From Stutzerimonas stutzeri (GTDB lineage Bacteria; Pseudomonadota; Gammaproteobacteria; Pseudomonadales; Pseudomonadaceae): a stretch of 64,000 nucleotides of DNA. The stretch is taken from positions 1 to 64,000 of the forward strand of contig DGLA01000002.1 of assembly GCA_002387205.1 (NCBI GenBank), given 5' to 3'. The notes under the pieces are model-generated. The model did no database searches. It saw only the letters and a program-made list of their open reading frames with translations, and was not told the DNA's origin. This document shows, in pieces, positions 1 through 9,075 of this stretch; positions within the stretch are counted from its first letter, which is position 1; each line of letters opens with the position of its first letter. Position numbers and translations under genes: made by a program.

Positions 1-9
1 GCGGAGCTT

Positions 10-84
10 CGTAGGGTGGATCACGCTTCACCGATCCACCGGGCGGTGGCAAAGGTGGATGAAAAGAGCGTCGGCCACCCTACG
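10..84. repeat. REP-like double-hairpin repeat, copy 1
   Basis: A 75-base element bounded by a perfect 10-base inverted repeat, CGTAGGGTGG and CCACCCTACG. Inside are two smaller hairpins built from GGTGGAT and ATCCACC arms, the layout of a REP doublet (REPIN). Related copies lie at 19654-19727 and 56432-56503. The right edge supplies the TAG stop codon of betA (80-82), so the repeat abuts or slightly reshapes the end of that gene. That it is a mobile REP-type element is inferred from the copies and the symmetry. Confidence 0.75.
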
Positions 85-1795
85 TCATTCTTGCCGCCCT
101 TGGCGCGGCCGCCGGCTGTGGCTGCGGCAGGTTGCGCACCGGGTCGTTTCCCGCGACGTAGTAGGGCGCGGTGCTGCGTGGTAGCGGCTGGCGACCGCGA
201 ATCCTGTCGGCCAGCTTCTCGGCGATCATGATGGTTGGTGCATTGAGATTGCCGGTGGTGATCAATGGCATGATCGAGGCATCGATCACGCGCAGCCCAT
301 CCAGGCCGTGAACCCGGCCCTGACCGTCGACCACCGCCATCTCGTCCTCACCCATCTTGCAGGAGCACGAGGGATGGAAGGCGGTTTCGGCGTGCTGGCG
401 GACAAACTCATCCAGCTCGGCATCACTCTGGATATCGGCGCCGGGGCTCAGCTCGCGACCGCGATAAGGGTCCAGGGCCGATTGCGCCATGATCTCCCGG
501 GTGATGCGGATGCCATCGCGGAATTCCTGCCAGTCCTGCTCGCAGGACATGTAGTTGAACAGGATGCTCGGGTGCTGGCGTGGGTCCTTCGATCGGGCAT
601 GCACACGGCCACGGCTGGGTGAACGCATGGAGCCGACATGGGCCTGGAAGCCATGCTCCTTCACCGCATTGCTGCCGTTGTAGTTAATCGCCACCGGCAG
701 GAAGTGGTACTGGATGTTTGGCCACTCGAACTCGGCGCGTGAGCGGATGAAACCGCCTGCCTCGAACTGGTTGCTGGCGCCGATCCCGGAGCCGAGAAAC
801 AGCCACTCGGCGCCAATCATGGGCTGGTTGTGCATCTGCAGGGCCGGGTAGAGCGAGACGGGCTGCTTGCAGGCGTACTGCAGGTACATCTCCAGGTGGT
901 CCTGCAGGTTGGCGCCGACGCCCGGGAGATCGTGGACGATCGGGATGCCGAGTTCGCGCAGCAGCGCGCCCGGGCCGACGCCTGAACGTTGCAGGATCTG
1001 CGGCGAGGCGATGGCGCCGCTGCACAGCAGCACCTCCCGCCGGGCATGGGCAATCACGGGCGTGTCGCTGTTGCCGTGCAGGTAGGCCACGCCGATGGCC
1101 CGCTTGCCGCTGAACAGGATGCGATCGGTCAACGCATGGGTCACGATGGTCAGGTTCGCTCGGCCGCGGGCCATATCCAGATAGCCGCGTGCGGTGCTGG
1201 CACGACGGCCTTTGGGCGTAACAGTGCGATCCATCGGGCCGAAGCCTTCCTGACGATAACCGTTGAGGTCGTCGGTTTCCGGGTAGCCTGCCTGCACGCC
1301 GGCCTCGATCATGGCGCGGAACAGTGGGTTGTTGCCGGGCTTGGGCGTGGTCACGCTCACCGGGCCGTCGCCGCCGTGGTAGTCGTTGGGGCCGATGTCG
1401 CGGGTTTCGGCCTTGCGGAAGTAGGGCAGGCAGTCGAGGTAGGTCCAGTCTTCCAGGCCAGGCGCCTTGGCCCAGCCGTCGTAGTCCATGGCATTGCCTC
1501 GGATGTAGCACATGCCGTTGATCAGCGATGAGCCGCCCAGGCCCTTGCCGCGACCACATTCCATGCGGCGGTTGTTCATGTGCGGTTCGGGGTCGGTCTC
1601 GTAGGCCCAGTTGTAGCGCCGGCCCTGTAGCGGATAGGCGAGGGCGGCGGGCATCTGGGTCCGGAAGTCCATCCGGTAGTCCGGCCCTCCGGCTTCGAGC
1701 AGCAGCACTCTGACTTCGGCGTCTTCGGTCAGGCGTGTCGCCAGCACGTTACCGGCCGATCCGGCGCCAATGATGATGTAGTCGTATTCCTTCAA
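80..1795 (-). CDS. betA: Choline dehydrogenase BetA
   Basis: GMC-family flavoprotein that oxidises choline to betaine aldehyde at the inner membrane, passing electrons to the respiratory chain. The N-terminus carries the FAD dinucleotide fold (IIIGAGSAGNVL, about residues 7-18), then the GMC signature GRGKGLGGSS (about 81-90). The C-terminal active-site block has HPSCSCKMG and TGNLNAPT, which hold the catalytic His and Asn. I chose the TTG codon at 1793-1795 because GGAGG lies 7 bases upstream and it gives 571 residues starting MKEYDYIIIG, close to the family length; longer readings start with an unrelated Arg-rich stretch. It is last in a betI-betB-betA run on the minus strand. The stop codon falls inside a REP-like repeat. 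Confidence 0.95.
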   Translation of the reverse strand: MKEYDYIIIGAGSAGNVLATRLTEDAEVRVLLLEAGGPDYRMDFRTQMPAALAYPLQGRRYNWAYETDPEPHMNNRRMECGRGKGLGGSSLINGMCYIRGNAMDYDGWAKAPGLEDWTYLDCLPYFRKAETRDIGPNDYHGGDGPVSVTTPKPGNNPLFRAMIEAGVQAGYPETDDLNGYRQEGFGPMDRTVTPKGRRASTARGYLDMARGRANLTIVTHALTDRILFSGKRAIGVAYLHGNSDTPVIAHARREVLLCSGAIASPQILQRSGVGPGALLRELGIPIVHDLPGVGANLQDHLEMYLQYACKQPVSLYPALQMHNQPMIGAEWLFLGSGIGASNQFEAGGFIRSRAEFEWPNIQYHFLPVAINYNGSNAVKEHGFQAHVGSMRSPSRGRVHARSKDPRQHPSILFNYMSCEQDWQEFRDGIRITREIMAQSALDPYRGRELSPGADIQSDAELDEFVRQHAETAFHPSCSCKMGEDEMAVVDGQGRVHGLDGLRVIDASIMPLITTGNLNAPTIMIAEKLADRIRGRQPLPRSTAPYYVAGNDPVRNLPQPQPAAAPRAARMT

Positions 1796-1874
1796 AGCAG
1801 CATCCTCCCGAATGGAGACCGCCAACTTCGGCCATCGGTAGGCACGACAGCGCGGCCGGTGCTTGCGTCGCCCG

Positions 1875-3347
<1,473 letters not shown>

Positions 3348-3378
3348 GGCGATCCTCGCTTGGTGTCTCGGAAGATAG

Positions 3379-3972
3379 TTAGCGCGCCTGTTTGGCCAGC
3401 TGCTGATCCAGGTAGTCGTAGGCCAGTTGCAGTGCCTGGTCGATATCGAAGTCGTCACCGATCAGCGCGCCCCGCAACCACAGGCCGTCTATCAGCGCCG
3501 CCATTCCGCGCGCCGCCGAACGCGCCTGCTCCTTTGGCAGCACACGGCGAAACTCGCAGCAGAGGTTCGAATACAGGCGATGGTCGTTGATCCGCTGCAA
3601 CCGGTGCAGGGAAGGCTGGTGCATGCTGAACGCCCAGAACGCCAGCCAGGTTTTCATGGCGGGTCCGTTCACCTGGCTGTTGTCGAAGTTGCCGTCGATG
3701 ATGGCTTTCAGATGGGCACGCGGGCTGTCGTCGGCAAGCAGGTCCCGGCGTTCGCGAACGGCCTGGTTGAGTGCCTTCATCAGGTGCCGCATGGTCGCTT
3801 CCAGCAGGCCGTTCTTGTCCTGGAAATAGTGGGCAATGATGCCGTTCGAGACGCCCGCCAGCCGGGCGATCATGGAAATGCTGGCATCGCTCATGCCGAC
3901 CTGGTCCACCGCCTCGAGGGTTGCGTGTATCAACTGCCTGCGCCTTATCGGCTGCATACCAAGCTTGGGCAT
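3379..3972 (-). CDS. betI: Choline-responsive repressor BetI (TetR family)
   Basis: TetR-family repressor of the bet genes, relieved by choline. The ATG at 3970-3972 (MPKLGMQPIRRRQL) gives 197 residues, the normal BetI length; a TTG nine bases upstream is also in frame but less likely. The N-terminal helix-turn-helix is visible at about residues 24-50 (SISMIARLAGVSNGIIAHYF), followed by KNGLLEATMRHL, which matches BetI closely. The C-terminal half is the helical ligand-binding and dimerisation domain. It is the first gene of the betIBA run and is preceded by a BetI-type operator at 4019-4040, so autoregulation is expected. Confidence 0.95.
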   Translation of the reverse strand: MPKLGMQPIRRRQLIHATLEAVDQVGMSDASISMIARLAGVSNGIIAHYFQDKNGLLEATMRHLMKALNQAVRERRDLLADDSPRAHLKAIIDGNFDNSQVNGPAMKTWLAFWAFSMHQPSLHRLQRINDHRLYSNLCCEFRRVLPKEQARSAARGMAALIDGLWLRGALIGDDFDIDQALQLAYDYLDQQLAKQAR

Positions 3973-4018
3973 CTGGGACAATCCGGTCAGGTTTAGACTA
4001 GGGTCCAGGCTAGAGTCT

Positions 4019-4040
4019 TTTTATTGAACGATCAATCAAT
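4019..4040 (-). promoter_or_regulatory. BetI operator upstream of betIBA
   Basis: Contains ATTGAACGATCAAT (4023-4036), an inverted repeat with ATTGA and TCAAT arms, followed by a further TCAAT. On the betI strand it reads TTGATTGATCGTTCAAT, very like the enterobacterial BetI operator. It lies about 50 bases upstream of the betI start. The first twelve bases, TTTTATTGAACG (4019-4030), recur exactly upstream of gbdR at 10736-10747. Confidence 0.75.
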
Positions 4041-4247
4041 AATAAAGTGGTTGTCGATATCGGGTAATTTCCTGTCGCGCATTGAGTGCGGTGAACCGTC
4101 CTGCGGCTGCTGTCATCCGCAAACCGGCGTAGCGCTCATGGAAAGCGAGCGTGTTGAGATCGCCGTGTGCGTGCCTGCACGCAGGTCCTTGGGGTCGATC
4201 GACGCCCACGAGGGGGCGCCGCTCGGGAGGGACAAAGAAGGGGGCGA

Positions 4248-5102
4248 TTATTCGATCCAATCGGCAACGCGGTCTGGATGCTTTTCCACCCATTGGCGGG
4301 CGGCGGCTTCCGGCTTGGCGCCGTCGCGGATCGCGAGCATGACTTCGCCCACTTCCTCGGCGCCCCAGCTGAACTTCTTCAGGAACGCCGCGGCTTCGGG
4401 CGCCTTGCTGGCGAGCCCTGGATGGGCGACCGTATCGACGTGCTCGTCATCACCGAAGACCTTCTTCGGGTCTTCCAGGAAACGCAACTTCCACTTGGCA
4501 AACATCCAGTGCGGGATCCAGCCGGTGACGACGATGGGTTCCTTGGCTTTTTCCGCACGGGTCAGCGCGGTGGTCATCGCCGGGCCGGAACTCGGCATCA
4601 GGCGCAGGTCCAGGTCGTATTGCTTGATCGCGTCCTCGGTCCGCCGCATGACACCGGCCCCGGCGTCGATTCCGGTGATCTTGCCGTCGAAGGCCTCGCT
4701 GTATTGGTTGAGATCTTCGATGCTTTTCGCTTCCACGTAGTCCGGCACGATCAGACCGATCTTGGCGCCTGCGTAGTTGGTGCCCAGCACTTCCACCTTG
4801 CTCTTCAGTTTCTCGAAGTATTCGCCGTGAGTGGCCGGGAGCCAGGCGGATAGGGTGGCGTCGAGGTCACCGCGCGCCACGCCTTGCCACATGATGGCCG
4901 GTTCGACCGGTTGCAGCTTGACGGTATAGCCCAGCTTGCTCTGCAGAATTTCGCCCGCCACGTGGGTGGCGGCGACACTGTCGTCCCAACCGTTGACGTA
5001 GCCAATTTTCAGCTCGGGCTTATCCGCCGCCATGCTGGCCGCCATACCGAACGCCATGCTGGCGGCGCCGAGACCGCAAAGGAGATGCTTGATCAGACTC
5101 AT
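4248..5102 (-). CDS. Orphan glycine betaine-type ABC substrate-binding protein (OpuAC/ProX-like)
   Basis: Periplasmic binding protein of the OpuAC family, 284 residues. The start at 5100-5102 (MSLIKHLLCGLG) has GGAG nine bases upstream, whereas the in-frame ATG at 5115-5117 has none. A signal peptide runs to about residue 28 (SMAA), then the mature protein begins DKPELKIGYV. Three tryptophan motifs fit a quaternary-ammonium aromatic cage: YVNGWDDSVA, LSAWLPATH and GWIPHWMFAKW; the last is typical of glycine or proline betaine binders. No permease or ATPase is encoded with it. In P. aeruginosa several binding proteins share the CbcWV core, so this one may deliver betaine to the neighbouring transporter. 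It sits about where I recall betT1 in PAO1. Ligand identity is inferred. Confidence 0.82.
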   Translation of the reverse strand: MSLIKHLLCGLGAASMAFGMAASMAADKPELKIGYVNGWDDSVAATHVAGEILQSKLGYTVKLQPVEPAIMWQGVARGDLDATLSAWLPATHGEYFEKLKSKVEVLGTNYAGAKIGLIVPDYVEAKSIEDLNQYSEAFDGKITGIDAGAGVMRRTEDAIKQYDLDLRLMPSSGPAMTTALTRAEKAKEPIVVTGWIPHWMFAKWKLRFLEDPKKVFGDDEHVDTVAHPGLASKAPEAAAFLKKFSWGAEEVGEVMLAIRDGAKPEAAARQWVEKHPDRVADWIE

Positions 5103-5318
5103 GCGTGTTAGCTCCATGTCAGGAAAAGTGGCAGTGATGCCGACCGGGGCCCATACCAGGGCTCAAGGTTGTTGCCGGGGCCTCACGTGTTAAGTGGGGC
5201 CCCACGCGCGGTTCCGATGCGCAGCCTGCGCACCGATAAAATGAGATAGGAGTGGTTGTCTCTAGCCCGGGCAGGGGCCTGCGTATTCGCCAAGAGCGCC
5301 TGTCCGGCTGCGTTTTCG

Positions 5319-6263
5319 TCAGAGTCCGACGAACTTCCTCACGGCAGCAACACCGTCCTGCCCATCCCGGGTGGTCACGCCGGCCAGCCATTGGTCGAGG
5401 GCGCCCGGATTGGCTTTGATCCATTGCTTCGCGACGCTCTGTGGATCGTCTCCCTCGAGCGCCATTTCCATCAGCTCGCTTTCCATCGGCACGCTGAACT
5501 GCAGGTTCTGCAGCAGTTTTCCGACGTTCGAGCAGCGCTCCAGGTAATCCTGCGGCACCACCGTGAACACCTTGGCCGCACCGTAGTCCGGGCCGAACAC
5601 ATCGTCGCCACCGGCAAGGTAGGTCAGGTCGTACTGGGCATTCATTGGATGCGGAGCCCAGCCGAGGAAGACCACGGGTTCCTTTTTCCTGATCGCGCGT
5701 TGCACCTGAACCAGCATCCCGGCCTCGCTGGACTCGACCATGCGGAAATCACCCAGGCCGAACTGGTCGCCCTTGATCATTTTCTCGATCAGCAGATTGC
5801 CATCATTGCCGGGCTCGATCGCATAGATCTTGCCGCCCAGCTGATCCTTGAACTTGGCAATGTCCTGGAAGCTCTTCAGCCCGGCTTCGGCCGTGTAGCT
5901 CGGCACCGCCAGGGTGTATTTGGCGCCGGTCAGGTTGGGTGATTCGAGTACCTTGACGGAGCCATCCCTGGTGAAGGGTTCTATCACCGCGTCCATGGAC
6001 GGCGACCAGTAGCCGAGGAAGGCATCGATCTGCTTGTTTTTCACTCCGGTGAAGGCAATCGGCACCGACGCCATTACCTTGCTCGGGTCATAGCCCAGGC
6101 CTTCGGTCAGCACCATCGCCACGCCGGTAGTAGCAGCGATATCGGCCCAGCCGATTTCGGCAAAGCGCACCTTCTCGCAACTGGCCGGCTCCTGTGCCCA
6201 GGCACTCTGCAACAGGGTGCAGCAGAGCAGGCCGGTTCCCGTGATTGTCTTGAACATGTTCAT
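5319..6263 (-). CDS. cbcX: Choline ABC transporter substrate-binding protein CbcX
   Basis: Periplasmic choline-binding protein of the ChoX type, 314 residues. The ATG at 6261-6263 (MNMFKTITGTG) has AGGA upstream and opens a signal peptide ending at SAWA-QEP; reading further upstream only gives an out-of-frame shadow of the permease gene. Binding-site aromatics are visible in FAEIGWADIAA, FLGYWSPSMD and FLGWAPHPMNAQY. It is the third gene of the cbcV-cbcW-cbcX operon, 29 bases after cbcW, the same order as PAO1 PA5376-5378. The C-terminus has a short extension (VTTRDGQDGVAAVRKFVGL). Confidence 0.9.
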   Translation of the reverse strand: MNMFKTITGTGLLCCTLLQSAWAQEPASCEKVRFAEIGWADIAATTGVAMVLTEGLGYDPSKVMASVPIAFTGVKNKQIDAFLGYWSPSMDAVIEPFTRDGSVKVLESPNLTGAKYTLAVPSYTAEAGLKSFQDIAKFKDQLGGKIYAIEPGNDGNLLIEKMIKGDQFGLGDFRMVESSEAGMLVQVQRAIRKKEPVVFLGWAPHPMNAQYDLTYLAGGDDVFGPDYGAAKVFTVVPQDYLERCSNVGKLLQNLQFSVPMESELMEMALEGDDPQSVAKQWIKANPGALDQWLAGVTTRDGQDGVAAVRKFVGL

Positions 6264-6292
6264 CCTGAATTCCTTTCTGCGGTTCGTTGCGG

Positions 6293-7180
6293 CTACTGGC
6301 GCTGCGGCCGGAGTTTGGTGCTCACCCACGTGTACCAGGCGGCTTTCTGCGTGGCCCGCTTGGCGGTGCCGAAGCTTTCGGTGATGCGGTCGAGGATGAT
6401 CGCCAGCAACACCACGGCCATGCCGCTTTCGAACCCGAGGCCGATGTCCAGCCGCTGGATACTGGCCAATACGTCGTTGCCCAGGCCACCGGCACCCACC
6501 ATCGAGGCGATGATCACCATCGACAGCGCCATCATGATGGTCTGGTTCACCCCGGCCATGATCGACGGCATGGCATTGGGCAGCTGCACCTTGAACAACA
6601 GCTGCCTGCCGTTGCAGCCAAAGGATTGCCCGGCTTCGACGATTTCCTTGTTGACCTGTCGGATCCCCAGGTTGGTCAGGCGCACCGCTGGCGGCATGGC
6701 GAAGATCACCGTGGCGATGATTCCGGGCACACGGCCGAGACCGAACAGCATGGCCGCAGGGATCAGGTAGACAAACGCCGGCATGGTCTGCATGAAGTCG
6801 AGGATCGGCCGGGTAATCATCGCCACGCGTTCGCTGCGTGCTGACCAGATGCCCAACGGAATGCCCAGCAGCAGGCTGATCAGCGTGGCAGAGAAGGTCA
6901 GGCCGAGGGTGACCACGGTCTGCTCCCAGAAGCCGGTCAGCACGATCAGCACGAAGGCCACGGCGGTAAAGGCGGCGAACCGGGCACCGATACGCCACAG
7001 GCCGAGGCCAACGAAAATGGCGATCAGCAGCCAGGCCGGAGGCAGCATCAGCAGTGCCTCGATGCCCTCGGAAAACCCGCTGACCACGCCGCCCAGGCTA
7101 TCGAAGGCGCCGCTGTAGTTTTCCAGCAGGTGCTGGACGACTGTATCCACCCAGCTACCCAGATCCAGTTCCTTATCCAT
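6293..7180 (-). CDS. cbcW: Choline/betaine ABC transporter permease CbcW
   Basis: Inner-membrane permease of the ProW/OpuAB family, 295 residues, with about six hydrophobic segments from residue 45 onward. The cytoplasmic EAA loop is seen in EAGQSFGCNGRQLLFKVQLP (about residues 186-205), where the ATPase docks. The N-terminal 40 residues are soluble and typical of ChoW. The start codon overlaps the end of cbcV by eight bases, so the two are translationally coupled. It transports choline and probably other quaternary amines with CbcV and CbcX, and possibly with the orphan binding protein at 4248-5102. Confidence 0.93.
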   Translation of the reverse strand: MDKELDLGSWVDTVVQHLLENYSGAFDSLGGVVSGFSEGIEALLMLPPAWLLIAIFVGLGLWRIGARFAAFTAVAFVLIVLTGFWEQTVVTLGLTFSATLISLLLGIPLGIWSARSERVAMITRPILDFMQTMPAFVYLIPAAMLFGLGRVPGIIATVIFAMPPAVRLTNLGIRQVNKEIVEAGQSFGCNGRQLLFKVQLPNAMPSIMAGVNQTIMMALSMVIIASMVGAGGLGNDVLASIQRLDIGLGFESGMAVVLLAIILDRITESFGTAKRATQKAAWYTWVSTKLRPQRQ

Positions 7181-8378
7181 GGGCAGTCTCCTGCAGGCGA
7201 GTCAGAAGGCGCCCTTTGCTGATGGCGCCCGCATAGAAGCCTTGGCTGTCTACCACCGGCATTGGCCCTTCGTTATCCACCAGTCGCTCGATTACCTGTT
7301 CGAGTGGCTGGTCTTCGGTCAGCGGGTCGATCTGTTTCAGCACCTCGGCGGTGAGGCTGCAGGTCTGGCCGTTCTCGACCAGCAGGGCGATCCGTTCAAG
7401 GCTGATGGAGCCCCTAAACTTGTTTTCCTCATCGACTACGAAGGCGTAGTGCTTGTCCATCGCCTGCAGTTCCTGGCAGACCTGCAGGGCGTCCGGGGCC
7501 TTGCCGTTGTGCACGTAGAGCGGAACGCTGTCGGCCTTGAGCTGGCCAGCGGTGAGGTAACGGGTGGTGTTGACGGTGTCGAAGAAGTTGCGCACGTAGC
7601 TGTTGGCGGGGTTGTCGATCAGCTCCTGCGGCGTGCCGACCTGGATCAGCCTGCCGCCTTCCATGATGCCGATGCGGTTGCCGATGCGCATGGCTTCCTC
7701 GATGTCATGGGAAACGAAGATGATGGTGCGCCGATGCGTCTTCTGCAGTTCCAGCAGCACGTCCTGCATTTCGCGGCGCTTGAGCGGGTCGAGGGCGGAA
7801 AAGGCTTCGTCCATGATGATCATCGAAGGGTTTACTGCCAGCGCCCGGGCCAGGCCGACCCGCTGCTGCATGCCGCCGGACAGCTCATGCGGGTACTTCT
7901 GCGCAAAGGTATCCAGGCCGACCTGTGCGAGCACTGCCATGGCGCGCTCTTCACGCTCCCTGCGCCCGACACCGGCAACCTCAAGGCCGAAGGCGGCGTT
8001 GTCCAGAACCGAGCGCGAAGGCATCAAGGCAAAGGACTGGAAGACCATGCTCATGTCGCGGCGGCGCAGGTCGATGAGCTGGGCGTGGGGCAGCTTTGCC
8101 ACATTCTGTCCGTCGATGAAGACATCACCGGCGCTGGGCTCGATCAGGCGATTTATCAGGCGTATCAGCGTGGACTTGCCGGAACCTGACAGGCCCATCA
8201 GGACGAAAATCTCACCTTCCTCGACGCTGAACGAAACGTCACTCACACCAATGACGGCGCCGCGCTCGGCGAGGATCTTGTCCTTGCTCCAGCCTTGCTT
8301 GAGCAGGGTAATGGCTTCTTGTGGTTGTGGACCGAACACCTTGTAAAGATTTTCGACGACGATTTTTCCAGACCGCAT
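7173..8378 (-). CDS. cbcV: Choline/betaine ABC transporter ATP-binding protein CbcV
   Basis: Cytoplasmic ATPase of the OpuAA/ProV family, 401 residues. The Walker A motif is GLSGSGKST, the signature LSGGMQQRVGLARAL and Walker B IIMDEAFSALDP. The C-terminal 110 residues form a tandem CBS module, common in osmoprotectant ABC ATPases and linked to ionic-strength sensing. I chose the ATG at 8376-8378 (MRSGKIVVENLYKVFG) because GAGGGG lies about ten bases upstream; an in-frame ATG at 8400-8402 is possible. It is the first gene of cbcVWX, with a long untranslated region of nearly 700 bases before the divergent sdaB. Confidence 0.93.
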   Translation of the reverse strand: MRSGKIVVENLYKVFGPQPQEAITLLKQGWSKDKILAERGAVIGVSDVSFSVEEGEIFVLMGLSGSGKSTLIRLINRLIEPSAGDVFIDGQNVAKLPHAQLIDLRRRDMSMVFQSFALMPSRSVLDNAAFGLEVAGVGRREREERAMAVLAQVGLDTFAQKYPHELSGGMQQRVGLARALAVNPSMIIMDEAFSALDPLKRREMQDVLLELQKTHRRTIIFVSHDIEEAMRIGNRIGIMEGGRLIQVGTPQELIDNPANSYVRNFFDTVNTTRYLTAGQLKADSVPLYVHNGKAPDALQVCQELQAMDKHYAFVVDEENKFRGSISLERIALLVENGQTCSLTAEVLKQIDPLTEDQPLEQVIERLVDNEGPMPVVDSQGFYAGAISKGRLLTRLQETAHG

Positions 8379-9075
8379 GGGATTGTTCCCCTCAATAGAC
8401 ATCCAGACCAGCAAACGGAGGCCGCAAGCACCTGCAGCGCTTGTCAGCTGATGCAAACTGTTATGGCTATGTGTGAGCATGGTTTCGGATGGAAGCGGGT
8501 GCGGCGGACTCGACGAGCCACTGCCAGGATGCGGGATGAGTGTTCATCTCCCACCGGCTGGTCTGACGTGTTCGTCGGTAATCTCTCTACTGCTAGCCGC
8601 TTCTGTCCTGGCAGTTCTAGCGAAAATCATCGTGGCTCCTCGCTTGGGAGGCGCTGAGCCGTCATTGTTCTTGTTATGGATAGCCGTTTCTGGACGACTT
8701 TTGTTTTACTCAGCAAGGCTGCTCAGCGGTGCCGGACGTTCAGTCTGGGTGGCGCTGGTCCATTCATGCTTCAACGATATGCGCCTTTACGGCTGGCGAT
8801 TGTCGGGTTGCGACCTCTGCGTACTGCATGGCGACATTCCCGCTGCCGATTGAAACGGAGACCGACCCAACTGCCCCAAGTGCAATCGAGATTGGGGCAG
8901 AACGACCCCCTGGTCTGTTCCGCATCGAAGCAAGACCACAGCATCTAATCGCTATCAGATGCTGTGGTCTTTGCACTGACGGAATTGGGTAAGCGCGCGT
9001 CGGTGCCAGACCTCTTTCGGTCAGTAAAAGGGCGATGATGATTTTTGTCTTGTAGCCTCTCGTGGAGTGTTCAGC
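8379..9075. other. Long divergent intergenic region between cbcV and sdaB
   Basis: About 700 bases with no convincing gene: short open frames exist on both strands but lack a plausible start or familiar sequence. It must hold the cbcVWX promoter (minus strand) and the sdaB promoter (plus strand). The only strong structure is the 15-base-pair hairpin at 8932-8971. GbdR is expected to act here because both operons belong to its regulon in P. aeruginosa, but I cannot place its sites with confidence. Confidence 0.6.
8932..8971. repeat. Perfect 15-bp stem-loop upstream of sdaB
   Basis: The arms AAGACCACAGCATCT (8932-8946) and AGATGCTGTGGTCTT (8957-8971) are perfectly complementary around a 10-base loop. 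It lies about 105 bases before the sdaB start. Only three T residues follow on the plus strand, so it is a poor intrinsic terminator. It may be a leader structure, an operator or a remnant of a repeat. No second copy was noticed in the window. Confidence 0.6.

Noticed and set aside
6264..6998. N-terminal extension of cbcX into the permease region
   Set aside because: The upstream reading is an Arg/His/Pro-rich out-of-frame translation of cbcW; the signal peptide starts at 6263.
8473..8853. 126-codon hydrophobic open frame between cbcV and sdaB
   Set aside because: No ribosome site and no familiar sequence; its hydrophobic part appears to be chance.
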